Positions 46,011 through 62,819 of a stretch of 64,000 nt of DNA are shown here, piece after piece. The notes beneath the pieces were generated by a model. The model had not been told where the DNA came from. It saw only the letters and a list, made by a program, of their open reading frames with translations, and searched no databases. This DNA comes from Paraspadella gotoi (Eukaryota > Chaetognatha). The position numbers and the translations under genes are program-made. How positions within the stretch are numbered: position 1 is the first letter of the stretch; each line of letters begins with the position of its first letter. The stretch spans positions 24,634,312-24,698,311 of the forward strand of contig CM119266.1 of NCBI GenBank assembly GCA_051294375.1, written 5' to 3'.

Positions 46011-47813
46011 TTCCTTGATTTTTTATTAATTTTCTTTGATAGCCAGCAGGCTCAATCAATACTACTTTTAAGATTTTTTTCAATAGATATAATTTGAATT
46101 GACAATTTACTTGAGATGCAGTAGCAGGAACTTCATACAATATCTCGTCATGATCCTCGAATTGAAATTGAGTATTGCAACTTGCGATGTCTTCAGGCGA
46201 ATTTCTTGGTCGATTTTCTTCAACTAATGCTTTTAGTTCTTTTTTTTCACCGAGAAGCTGTGATCGAGTTTCCGATGCAGGAGTGTCATCGACAATTTCG
46301 AACGTTCGCCCACTGCTTCTCTTTGATATATTTGAAGAGGAAGAAGACGATGCTAACTTTTCGACTTTTCCTCGCATCTTGACCTCCGTGCTAGAACCGC
46401 TTTCAAAAAGCAACTTGGCGCGCTTTTTGACCGGCAGGATTTCCTGCGACTGACCTTCTGATTTAAAAAGGTCGTTCCATGAATCGTCGCTCGAGTGCAG
46501 CGGGAGACGCGAGAGTTGGAGAGACGCTGGAGTCGAAGGTCCAGACGACGACGAAGATGATAAAGAAACGTGATTTTCGGAAATGAAATTTAAAAGTTTT
46601 GCCACGGTTTTCACGTCGACCCTATCGCTCGTGACTATCGGCGTCACAAACCTCGGTTTAATAAAATTGACCAGTTCGAGCTGCTCAATCAGGGAAGGAT
46701 GAAAACTATACATAAGTCGCGCTCGTTGTGGTGACACTCGTTCGAGAATGTCACGCGAACGGACGTTCTTTCGAGTCCACCACTGCGTTGATGCCGTGAT
46801 GTGTAGGACGTTATTCATCTCCACTGAAATTATTTTAAAGCATGATTCGTCGTCACCAGTGGAACAAGCGTGCATTCGCGTCGATGCAGCGTCTCGAGTG
46901 AATAACGCAGTCACTTCCGACAGGTCGCCGTATTGGCGCAACCGACGGTCAGAAACGTGCGTCTTCGTGCTAAATCGATCATTCAAATAAGCATAAAGTT
47001 TTTCGTGGCCGCAATGAGACTTGCCGTCGAAATTAACGACGTGGCGAGGGTCGCGCGAAAGCCAGTCCTCGATCTCTTCGGCGACACGTTCGGCGCTCGC
47101 ATGTCGCGTCGGAAGTTCGGGAAAATCTTCGTCGCAGAACGTCGTGTCAAGATAAAGGTGGTCGAGGACAGAGTCCTGTGGGTGAAAAGCTCGAAGAAAG
47201 GACAAGGAGCGATAAGAAGGCTCTTCCCAACGGTAGTCGCCAGTGTAAAGAACACAAACCGATTTGGCTGAGTAAATTAAATGTGAACTTCTTACTTATT
47301 TAAAAATTCAATCTTAATAATTAAACGTTTCAGAACCTTTTAAATAGATGCTTATCGATCCGGGACAATGCTGAGCTGGCAAAAACGTGACTTGCGCAAT
47401 TACACTTTCTCCCTCCGGTGAGCTTAACGTGACTTCAAAAGGCTGATTGACTTTTTTGGTCAATATTTTGGCGATGATACGGGAGAATCGTTTGTCGCAC
47501 TGAAAATATTGAGATAGCAAAGAAGGTAAACTTTTGTCTAATTTTCCAATTTTCTTTAAAAAAAATACATTGACATCCTTCGAACATAAAAAGTAACCTT
47601 TAAAATTTCTTTTGTTTCGTTAGAACAATAAAACCGTAAACGTGGATGCGTTGACACGCTCTCTTGAAACCGTCTACCATCGAGGCCATTCATGTGGTCA
47701 GAATGAGCATGACTCAAAATAAAAGCTTGAGCACTTTTGAAGTCAATAAAGTGTAATGAAAAGTTATCAATGAACAAGTTTGGAAATTCATTTATTCGAC
47801 CATCGAAATTCAT
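46000..47813 (-). CDS. DCLRE1C: Artemis-type DNA nuclease (SNM1/beta-CASP family)
   Basis: Three exons (complement): 47598-47813, 47337-47499, 46000-47267, in phase (0, 1), about 548 residues. The N-terminus (NFDGRINEFPNLFIDNF) and HAHSDHMNGL (the HxHxDH metal site), PAQHCPGS and YTGDYRW are the metallo-beta-lactamase motifs of SNM1 nucleases. LYLDTTFCD, MHAC and YSFHPS match the beta-CASP part of Artemis rather than SNM1A/B. The C-terminal 200 residues are Ser-rich and poorly conserved, as in Artemis. The enzyme opens hairpins and trims ends in non-homologous end joining with DNA-PKcs. A possible donor (CAA|GTAAAT, about 46112) could replace the last 36 residues, which run close to the minisatellite. 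Confidence 0.85.
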
Positions 47814-47960
47814 ATTTTATAGTTATACGTAACAAGCTGGAAAATACCTAAGAAATGAAGGAGATAAACAAAATACAAATTTTAAAAAAATCTTAACAGG
47901 CGATCATCTTACATTTTAAAATAATCATTCTAATAGAATAGAATTTCTATATTTGAAATT
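47814..47960. promoter_or_regulatory. Short gap between DCTPP1 and DCLRE1C
   Basis: Only about 147 bp separate the DCTPP1 stop from the DCLRE1C start, both on the minus strand. Any DCLRE1C promoter must lie here or within DCTPP1. No specific motif is recognised. Confidence 0.35.
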
Positions 47961-48464
47961 TCAAATATCTGGAACGGCCAATTTGGTTCCTTCTTGATAG
48001 TCGCAATACTTTTTGCTGGATCCTCGAACTTTTTCCGCAGGATATTTTTTCTCATTGTGCTTAAATTTGTCGAGTACAGCCTTTGGAAGGTTGACGTTGC
48101 ACCTCTCAGCCAGACGCACCAAATAGATGAACACGTCAGCCAACTCTTGCTCCAAATGTTCTTTGTCAGCAGTCGGCCAGTCAGGGAGCCCAACGGGAAC
48201 TTCTCCACGCCACTGGAACAGCTCAGAAAGTTCTCCCACCTCGCCCACCATAGCGATAAGAAGATTGCGAGGTGTGTGGTACTGCTCCCATTCTCGTTCC
48301 CGACAGAACTTGTTTTGAATGGCACGAACATTTTCTATGGTAAGGTCAGGATCAAATAGTTTTTCACAGCAGGAATGAGAATTTCGTGTTTCCTCGGTAA
48401 CATTTTGATTTTCTTCTGAAAGCTTCACTAGTTTCTCTCGGGGCTGACCCTCTGACGCCGCCAT
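47961..48464 (-). CDS. DCTPP1: dCTP pyrophosphatase 1
   Basis: Single exon, 167 residues, similar in length to the animal enzyme (about 170). After a polar N-terminus of about 45 residues comes the MazG-type all-alpha fold: LTIENVRAIQNKFCREREW, then NLLIAMVGEVGELSELFQW and EHLEQELADVFIYLVRLAE. These supply the acidic ExxE and ExxD residues that bind Mg2+. DCTPP1 hydrolyses dCTP and modified dCTP to the monophosphate and pyrophosphate and guards the nucleotide pool. It lies head-to-tail with DCLRE1C. No introns, unlike most neighbours. Confidence 0.92.
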   Translation of the reverse strand: MAASEGQPREKLVKLSEENQNVTEETRNSHSCCEKLFDPDLTIENVRAIQNKFCREREWEQYHTPRNLLIAMVGEVGELSELFQWRGEVPVGLPDWPTADKEHLEQELADVFIYLVRLAERCNVNLPKAVLDKFKHNEKKYPAEKVRGSSKKYCDYQEGTKLAVPDI

Positions 48465-48469
48465 GGTGT

Positions 48470-49263
48470 CGATTGATGTTTATTCTAAAAAATATCAACG
48501 CTATCATATCATCAGTTGTTATTGACAATCAAAAAAAAAAGAGGAAAATTCGAATAAATAGATTTATGTCCAAGTATTGGCTATTGCTATTGCTTTTAAC
48601 TCAAAGGCATACCTACAAAAGTGGGCTGACATTGAATCAATAATATTACTTCCCTGAAAGTACAATTAACATAGGCTATTTCGATTAAGTGATTCGTCAG
48701 AGTAATGATGACTCCGACCAGTTTACTCATTACATACACTTTTTTCAATAAGTTTTAGCAAGTGAGTCCAATTCAAGCAATCGGGCGGCTATTTAGTTCT
48801 GCAAAGATATAAAATAAATTTAATTTTTTATCTACTGTTACCAATCAATTACTAATCATATGATTCTGAAAGTGATTAAATATTTAAAAAAATCGGCTTT
48901 GTATTTGGTTAAAAATATCATCAACACAACCTTGTTAAAGAGCAACTTCGCTTATTAACTAATTAAGGAATAATGATTCTTTATGATTACGAAGAAATTA
49001 AATCATCATAAAGAAAGTGGTTTAAATTTAATTTAACAGTTGAAATATAATTATTATTTTCTTACCCGAGAGTGTTGTAGTGCTTACCGAAAGTTCAGGT
49101 TCAGGTAATTTTTGATTGGGGGTTCCGAATTATTATTTTATGATATGTATTATGACAATATCTATCTTGATAAATCATCATCGTTTAAGGAATTTAANNN
49201 NNNNNNNGTTTGGCTCTACTAGAAAAACGGCGATCAAAAAAAAAAAATTACAGGAAAAACAAA
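48470..49263. other. Intergenic DNA with a 10-N gap
   Basis: AT-rich, no gene seen; N at 49198-49207. Confidence 0.55.
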
Positions 49264-49911
49264 TTACCAAATTAAATATCTTAAAAACATAAAAAAGATA
49301 ACGATGACTATTAAAATGGCAGCGACTTTCGCATAAGTTGACTTCATGTTAAGAAACTTTGCGTCTTTTTTATATTTTTGAGAAAGAACAGAAAGACCTT
49401 GAGCTTTATCATCAAGCGTGGACAAAGCTTCTCCACGCTGTAAGACGTCATCAATATTCTGAACCATTATTCTTTGTACATCTTGAAGTTCAGAATTTAT
49501 AGTCCCAAGATTTCGCCGAGCACGAGAGTCCGTGTAGTTCTTTTTTGTCTTCTGTATATAGTTGTCAAATTGGATAAAGCTATAGGGCCGCGATACAGTT
49601 CCCACACGGTTTCCATGAAGCGAGTCGAACTCATTTTGAAGGTCTTCAAGGTAGGCGAATGCCAGTCGCTTTGAGAACCCTTGTTCACACAAGGCCAAAT
49701 ACACAACACCTCTTTCGATTTGATAGTGAAATATGAGAGGTCCAGTTTCGATACTGCAACGAGCAGGAGAGTTAGTGTTTAGCTTCCGACAAAGACTTTT
49801 GGCTTGATTCTGATATTCTTGTAAGCTACGTCCTGATTGTTCATCTTCTTGAATTGAAGCAGCTAACGGAAGGCCATCGACAAGTCGGGCGATTATTGTT
49901 AAAAGTACCAT
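49264..49911 (-). CDS. SEC22B: R-SNARE SEC22 (vesicle-trafficking protein SEC22b)
   Basis: Single exon, 215 residues, the same length as animal SEC22B. The start at 49911 gives the conserved [18 protein letters not shown]; an upstream Met (49947) would add a non-conserved extension. Longin domain about residues 1-125 ([37 protein letters not shown]). The SNARE motif is about 133-193 ([30 protein letters not shown], with the central-layer Arg). A C-terminal membrane anchor ([19 protein letters not shown]) follows. It works in ER-Golgi transport in both directions with syntaxin 5 or syntaxin 18 complexes. No introns. Confidence 0.95.
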   Translation of the reverse strand: MVLLTIIARLVDGLPLAASIQEDEQSGRSLQEYQNQAKSLCRKLNTNSPARCSIETGPLIFHYQIERGVVYLALCEQGFSKRLAFAYLEDLQNEFDSLHGNRVGTVSRPYSFIQFDNYIQKTKKNYTDSRARRNLGTINSELQDVQRIMVQNIDDVLQRGEALSTLDDKAQGLSVLSQKYKKDAKFLNMKSTYAKVAAILIVIVIFFMFLRYLIW

Positions 49912-49959
49912 TTTCCAGTTACTAATCACAAGCTTTCTTGAAAACAATGACTAAAAATT

Positions 49960-50420
49960 CCTTTACTGTTATATTTATAAACAATTTAGATTAAATCCAG
50001 GGTCAGCAAAAGCAAGAATTTATGCTATAAATTGCTTTTTAATATAAAAAGCTGTTCTATGATACTAGAGAAATAATAAAAGAAATTAATAATAATAATA
50101 GTACAACGAATAAGAAAGACAATTTAAGCTTGTTATATAAATATGTTACAGAATAAGATTGATCAAAAAAAAATTTTTGCTCGTGGAATTTTTAAAAGGC
50201 GGTCTAACTAATTTTGAGCAATAATCGATGACGTTTTCATTCTAAGAAGAGTTTTTGTCAGCCCTCTGGCCTCTGCCGGAGAAAGCTGGGACCAAAGAGA
50301 GCAAACAGCTGATCTTGACGAAAAGCGAACTACCACTCGAAACAAGAACTTTGAATTTAGGGGCGGATACAATGAACCCAAAACAATTCTTTTAATTTCT
50401 GCTTCAAATTGTCAAAACCG
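49960..50420. promoter_or_regulatory. Divergent intergenic region between SEC22B and MFSD1
   Basis: About 500 bp separate two divergently transcribed genes, so both promoters should lie here. AT-rich near SEC22B and more GC-rich near MFSD1. No specific element recognised. Confidence 0.4.
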
Positions 50421-50440
50421 TGCAATCTACTGGCTTGAAG

Positions 50441-53400
50441 ATGACGTTCCTTGACCCGAACAACCCCCCTTACCGTTTCGTCGTCCTATTCTTCAACTGC
50501 ATGTTGACTTTCGGTTCATACTACTGCTTCGACATGCCGAGCGCCTTACAAGAGCACATACAAGGACAACGTATTCCCTGCAACGGTTCAGCTCCCAACG
50601 GGACTACCAACACCTCGGGAACCATTAACGGAACATGCTGCGACGATTGCCTCGACCTAAATTCGCGCGACTACAACCTCCTTTACGCCATCTACGCCTG
50701 GACTAACGCGGTTCTCGTCATCTTCGCCGGATTCCTTATCGACAGATTGGGCAACGCCATCGGCCTTTTTCTCTTTTCTTTTCTCTGCCTGTTAGGATCT
50801 TCCATCTTCACCGCGGGCTCATTGCTTTACGGGACCGATTTCATGTTCCCTCTAATGCTGCTGGGTCGGTTGTTGTTCGGCTCGGGTAACGGCGCCCTCA
50901 CCGTTGTTCAAAATCGGCTCACGGCGTTTTGGTTCGAGGGAAAGGAACTGGCGTTAGCCTTCGGGGTCACGCTGGCTTTTTCCCGCGCCGGCTCCGTCCT
51001 GAACTTTTTCTTCACCGAGAGTCTCTACGAGACGTTGGGCCTGTCGAGCACGCTGTGGCTCGGCGCTGGGCTCTGCGGACTGGGCTTTTGCTCCGCCATT
51101 ATCGTCATAGGTCTCGATAAGTATGGAACTAAAAAGCTAGGGGTCGACGTCGAAATAAAATCCGCCTCACGCCTAGTCAACCCCAAAGACATTCTCAATT
51201 TTAATTCTTTATTCTGGCTTCTCGCATTAACCATTATGTTTTTCTACAACGGAGTTTTTCCTTTCGTCGCAGACGCCGCACGCTTTATTCACGAAAAATA
51301 CAAGTATTGGAGGGAGATGTTGAATAAATTTTAAAGAGCAAACTTTTAGCTGTACTAGTCGAGTAATAATTAGCGGGTAACTATATACTATTACCTATGA
51401 ACATACGTCAAAGAAATTTCGAAAACAAAAACACCTAGATGTATATTGAGGAAAACAATTAAAAGTTTCAATTTAAAACCCTTTTTAATTAAAAAGAAAC
51501 CCTTCTTTTTCAGCATTGATGAAAAGCCTTCGTCTTACTTTGCCGGGGCTGTCTACGACGTCTCCATGGTATTGTCACCTTTCCTCGGAGGAGTAATTGA
51601 CTACGTAGGTTTCAGAGGCTTGCTATGTTCCGTCTGTGCCATCCTGACCATTCCAGTCTTCGCCCTTCTTGCCTTCACCAATGTGCATCCCCTCGTATCC
51701 ACCGTCTGGCTTGGGGTGACGTATTCCATCGCTGGTGAGAAAAAGATAATTATGTCATGAATTTTTCGCCAACGAGTTCAAAAATCATTGATCGATGGAA
51801 ACAGCTGCCAGCATGTGGCCTTCCATCCCGCTGGTGGTCAAACCGGCATATATTGGAACAGCAATGGGAATAGCAACATCGATTCAGATGATTGGTATCG
51901 GCGTATCGAATCTCATAATTGGAGCAGTGTTGGATATGGCCGATCAGTCGAGGTATAATTTTTTATAGCAATTGCAACCACGTTAAAATTAAAAAAAAAT
52001 TGTTGTCCTCTTTCACTTCACAAATCCTTTACATGTGAATTACATTTCCAAAATTTTTTGGTCTTTATAGTCTATATAAAGTTTACAGAATAAATAGTTA
52101 AATCAACATATTTATTATTGATATTTGTACTTAATGAAAAATGAAATTCTTGACAAAGAAGGCCTCTTTCTTTAAACAGCTTTCCCCGGTATGTATCCCT
52201 ATCAGAACCCTCAACAATAACGAATTATAAATAACCTTAATCCCATAACAAATTATCCTCTCCACCCTATTAGATATTTTGAATTTTCAATAAATGACTT
52301 CTTAACAAGAAGACAACACTAACACCCCCCTCTCCATTACATTATAAAAGAATATACTTTATATAAAGAATATAATTAAATCCAATTTTATATTAAATTT
52401 ATACATTTATTTTTAAACTTTAATATTGTGATATAAATCCTTTCTTTTTCGTTGTTTGAAGTAGTTACAGAAAGTTTGATTTGGAGTATGACAACGATTT
52501 GATTTTATTAGCAAAAACAGACATGTTTCGGCTTTGCTTGCAAGCCTTCATCAGCGTTAACATTTGTTAACAAAAGCCGTAAAATGTCTGTTTTTGCTAA
52601 TAAAATCAAATCGTTGTCATACTCCAAATCAAACTTTCTGTAAATTTTAATAAAAAATTTGGCATTCCTGGAGATCAATGCCCTCTGGAGGCCTATGGGA
52701 ATATGAAGAGCAAGGTTTTTCTTAAAGAATTAACGGAAAAAAGAACAAAATGGAACGAAAGAGGATAACGTTTTGGGGGAAAAAAAAAAAGGAATTCAGA
52801 TATCATAATTTTTTTTTTAATATTTTTTATTTTTGTTATATAAAATTGGTACAACCAATATATATTTGGGTAAAAATTAAGGTTACAAAAAATTATGGTT
52901 AAGAATAAATTAAAAATAAGTGTAAGTTAAATAGAAAAATAAGTTAAGGTTAAAAATAAGTTGGGGGTAAATTAGGGTTAGGGGTAAGTTAGGGTTAAGG
53001 GTAAGTTAGGGATAAGGGCAAGTTAGGGGTAGAGGTAAGTTTGGGTTAGGGGTAAGTTAAGGGTAAATTAGAGTTAAATTTAAAATTAAGTTTCGGCTTA
53101 AGCATAAAATAATTTAACTTTTCAAAAAATAATATTTAAATATTAATAAATTTATAAAAAATATAATAATAATATTTATAAAGTAACAGAGTTTTTATTT
53201 ATGATTACAATGATCATTTAATAATTCGGAAAGAGAGAAAAAGATATCAATGTTAAAATTGCCTCTCTCTTTATCTCTCAAAGTTAATATCTAAATATTT
53301 ATTAAAACTATTAAAACTGGCTGTCGAAAGTTCAAAAAACAACCAAAACATATTCGAATTATTAAATGATCGTGATTATCACAAATAAAAACTTATTTTG

Positions 53401-54162
53401 TAAATATCTATTAAAGGCAATAAAAAAATAATATTATAATTATTAATATTTAAAAAACATTTTTTAAAGAATTAAAAAGAAATCCTTAGCTCGTGAAGCT
53501 TAAAAACGTTTTTAATATCATTGTTGTTACGGTCTTAAATTTTTTTTTCTGTAAAGAAACAAACTTTATTTTTTCCTCTTCTTTCTTTTCGTTTTCCCAT
53601 AAGCCTCCAGAGCGTATTCAACTCCGGGATCGCCACCAAAAAATATTTTTGTTAATAAACTTATCGTTTTTGATAAAATTAGTTTGAGAGACAAACAACG
53701 ATCTTAATATAGAAACGGACATGTTTCGACTTATTCATAAATCTTTATCAGCGCGAATTTGCGTGAATTCGCGCTGATGAAGACTTACAAATAAGTCGAA
53801 AGATGTCCGTTATTTGTTTTAATATTAAAATCGTTGTTTGCAAACAAAATACAGAATTTTCTTCTCTTTAATATTAAAACGCAACGAAAGAAAGGATTTA
53901 CACAATGTCGATAAAATAATAGAATAAGATTACTACTTGTCCTATTCATTTTATCGAGAACCTTTAGAGGCAATAACGTTCGAAAATTCCATAATAGAAT
54001 TGCATATTTTTCAGCCTCATTCTATACTGGAAATATGTAATGATATATTTGCTCATCAACGTGCTGGGATGCGTGGCTACAACAACTGTTATAAACATAG
54101 TGGACAGAACAAAAAATGACGGGATTTTGAACAGAACAAGCAAACGGAAATTACAGGTATAA
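50441..54162 (+). CDS. MFSD1: MFSD1-like major facilitator transporter
   Basis: Four exons: 50441-51303, 51514-51734, 51805-51952, 54015-54162, all in phase, about 459 residues and roughly 12 membrane segments. Family hallmarks are the FNCMLTFGSYYCFDMPSALQ start, LLYAIYAWTNAVLVIFAGFL, LGRLLFGSGNGALTVVQN, WFEGKELALAFGVTL, then WPSIPLVV and GTAMGIATSIQMIG in exon 3. The last segment (MIYLLINVLGC) and basic tail come from exon 4. The first lumenal loop has four N-glycosylation sequons (NGS, NGT, NTS, NGT) and a Cys pair. Human MFSD1 exports dipeptides from lysosomes with GLMP. The third intron (about 2.1 kb) is far longer than the others and is filled with hammerhead foldback elements and telomere-like DNA. 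An upstream in-frame ATG is at 50420. Confidence 0.85.
52462..52642. mobile_element. Foldback element with internal hammerhead (MFSD1 intron 3)
   Basis: Perfect inverted arms of about 58 bp (CAGAAAGTTTGATTTGGAG... at 52470-52527 and its complement to 52642) flank a hammerhead core on the minus strand. No protein. The whole is about 180 bp. Confidence 0.75.
52514..52560 (-). ncRNA. Hammerhead-ribozyme core with helix I
   Basis: Minus strand: AACG-CTGATGA, helix II GGCTT/AAGCC, GAAA, ACATGT, GTC, TGTT. The four bases before the core pair with those after the cleavage site (A-U, A-U, C-G, G-U), completing a type I hammerhead. Confidence 0.75.
52643..53690. other. Repeat-rich part of MFSD1 intron 3
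   Basis: A fragment of the dispersed element (AAATTGGTACAACCAATATA at about 52841) is followed by telomere-like GGGTTAGGGGTAAGTTAGGG words (52960-53060). An inverted AT-rich pair (GATCATTTAATAATTCG at about 53211 against its complement near 53355) follows. No exon seen. Confidence 0.65.
53714..53756 (-). ncRNA. Hammerhead-ribozyme core, CTGATAA variant
   Basis: Minus strand: GCGCTGATAA (one base off CTGATGA at a catalytic position), a degraded helix II (GATTT/AAGTC), GAAA, ACATGT, GTC. Probably inactive. Confidence 0.6.
53769..53812 (+). ncRNA. Hammerhead-ribozyme core
   Basis: Plus strand: GCGCTGATGA, helix II GACTT/AAGTC with a loop of about 6 nt, GAAA, GATGTC, CGT. Helix II differs from other copies by a compensated end pair. 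GCG before the core pairs with CGT after the cleavage site. Confidence 0.7.
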
Positions 54163-54169
54163 CTCTTTC

Positions 54170-56160
54170 CAAGAAAAGTTATAAATATACTCTTACCATG
54201 AAGAGTTTAAATTTTTTTTTTTTTGATAAAATCAGATGGAGCCTCGACCGACTTCTGACGAGCCGGTAATACATGATGCCAGCCGTATCGACGATGAACA
54301 CCAAGACATCATGAGACGTCCATTGTTGAGAGGCGACAGATCGATCGAAACATAAACCACAACAACGTACGAAAAATCTAATTGTCAGCAACAATGAATT
54401 ACGAATTATGGTGAAAATTACATTTTTCTGAAACCTTAAAAATGAAAATCGTTTTTAGAACTTTTATTCAGCATTTTAAACATTTTTCGAAGTTAGGAAA
54501 TAAAAATTTTCGCTCGCTAGACTATATTCAAACAGTATCAATGGGCCTATGGCAGAGTACTTTTAAAATAAAAATTTATTGATGAAGAATACGAGCGCAA
54601 TCATGTAAGCTTAAGTCTGCGTTTGGTTGTCAAAATATTTTGACCCATCGGTTTTAACGGGCGATGATCTAGCCGAAAATAAAACTTCAAAGTCAAGCTG
54701 CTGACAAATTTAAATCATCTGACTGACCCCTAGCTGAACCTTTTAAAGCAAACAATATAGTTTCCGCTCAAAGCTTACCACAAGATTGAGAAGGGTAGAT
54801 GTAGATGCTGGTGAGCAAGGTTCTGCACAAACAAATTTACAAATAATCAGAGCCACTTTTCTTCCTACCCTTTCAAGTCATAAAATAATCGGTTCAAAAC
54901 ACTGTAGGCCGACCAACCCATGTAAAATATTTTCTTCAAATTTTTTTTTATAAATATTTGAATGATAATATGGCCCATGGGTTTACTATACAATTTGAAC
55001 CTCGTAATCTTCAAGATAAACTTATCAATGTTGCTTACGAGCTTCCATGATCCGACAAAACGAGTTAAACGTGCGAGGGCGCCGGCCCTCGAGTATCTTG
55101 AAATTCGGAGAGAGCGAGAGGAAGGCCTAATGGACGGATAGAGCCCGAAGGACAACTCGGAGCGTTTCGTTGTTCAATGAATGGTCCCGACGTTATGAAA
55201 AGAAAAGGGATATTAAATTCGTGAGAGAATGCTTAAAAAAATTGGCAACAAAAAAGAATCCTTGAATCGCGAAGATCAATCGCTGACTGACAGCCGAAGC
55301 CAAAGGCGGTCCGGTCCTAAATTCACTTACCTTAAACAAAAATTATAACCTAAATCTTCGTAAACATCAGCATACCATCTATGTACGTTCTCATTTAAAA
55401 ATGAGCTAAACCACAAACCCTCAGGGAATCTAGCAAGTATTACCCCAAAGACTGAGCGCGAGATTGTGATGGCGCTATCTCACGCGTCAAAACAACAATG
55501 GCAACCGGAACGAGATCATCAGCCCCATCAGCGGCGGTAAGTTAGCCTATGAAAGGTGGGAAATGGGAGAAAAAAGGTAAAAACCAAAAAAAAAAATTTT
55601 TTGAAGAATTTAATTATATTCAAAGAAAAAAAAACAAAACAAAATTATGTACATTTTTCTAGTTAAATAAGCTGTAAGAATAGGAAAGGGCTTGCATAGA
55701 AATTTAGATATGCAAACACGTGTCATTTAATGACCAAAGGATAAGATTTCAAATTCACACTTAAGGTTAAAGGCTTGAGTATAATGCCCCACGCATAGGG
55801 CATGCTACCTTTGCGTTTGTGTAATCACCCTGTGCGAGTGTGGCCTCAAGAGAATCAAGATTTGAACCGCTGGGTTCATGCCGATTTTCTGAATGAAACG
55901 AGGAAAGAAAAATAAGAAAATTTCCGTCACATAGTCTTAAATATTATAAAAGATTAAATTTTATAAAAAACTCAAGCCTGTAGCCTTAGAAAATCATCAC
56001 CGACTTGATCAGAGATCCTCTCTTTCACTGAAGAATCTTTGGTCGCGTCACTTCACAAGCTCCAACTTTAACTGTCAATTGTCCACTAGTTAGCAAGCGC
56101 TCCCATTCCCGATTGGGACGCGCATCTAAAGAGCACGCGTATATCAAGGGGATAAGAAAG
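54170..56160. other. Intergenic region downstream of MFSD1 and PRPF4B
   Basis: The two genes converge here. I see no supportable exon in 2 kb; several open frames on both strands are short and unlike proteins. Confidence 0.5.
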
Positions 56161-56164
56161 TAGT

Positions 56165-62337
<6,173 letters not shown>

Positions 62338-62339
62338 GA

Positions 62340-62815
62340 TACAAACTATAAAAATATAATTCAATAAACCATAAACTGATAAAGTATATACATATATTAA
62401 TCTGTGATAAAAGTAAATAGGTAAAAAATATATTAGAAAAGAGTTGTTGACCAAAACAATGTTTAAAAAAAATTGTAAACGGTAAAATTTAACCAGAACG
62501 AGAAACGCATTAAAAAAAATTATTCCTCCACCATGGTTTCTTAAAGTATATAAAAAATTGTATAAGTAGTATAAATTGTATAAACTTTTACAATTGTTTC
62601 CCAGCTGTAAAAAATAGCTTTGCATTTTTCAAAAAATAACTTTTTGAAATGTTTCTCCAAAATTATTAAACATGGTTTTTAACAGTTCTGCTAACCAAAA
62701 ATACTGCGAAGTTTACGAATACTTCAGATTTTATAAAAAAAAAAAATTATTTAATAGCAACAAGTTATATTTAACGTTGTAATGTTGCAGTTCATAAACC
62801 CTTTTTTTCCAAATT
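62340..62815. other. Intergenic DNA between PRPF4B and the P450 gene
   Basis: AT-rich. It should contain the PRPF4B promoter and the P450 3' end. No further gene. Confidence 0.5.
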
Positions 62816-62819
62816 ATTT

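Larger units (their letters stand above)
53690..53850. mobile_element. Foldback element with hammerhead cores on both strands (MFSD1 intron 3)
   Basis: Arms at about 53697-53757 and 53765-53845 are inverted complements around GCGCGAATT...AATTCGCGC. Each arm contains a hammerhead core, one per strand, so either transcript strand would carry one. Confidence 0.75.

Noticed and set aside
54865-55155. Minus-strand frame of 96 codons
   Set aside because: No conserved motif, no splice partners, AT-rich second half; treated as chance.
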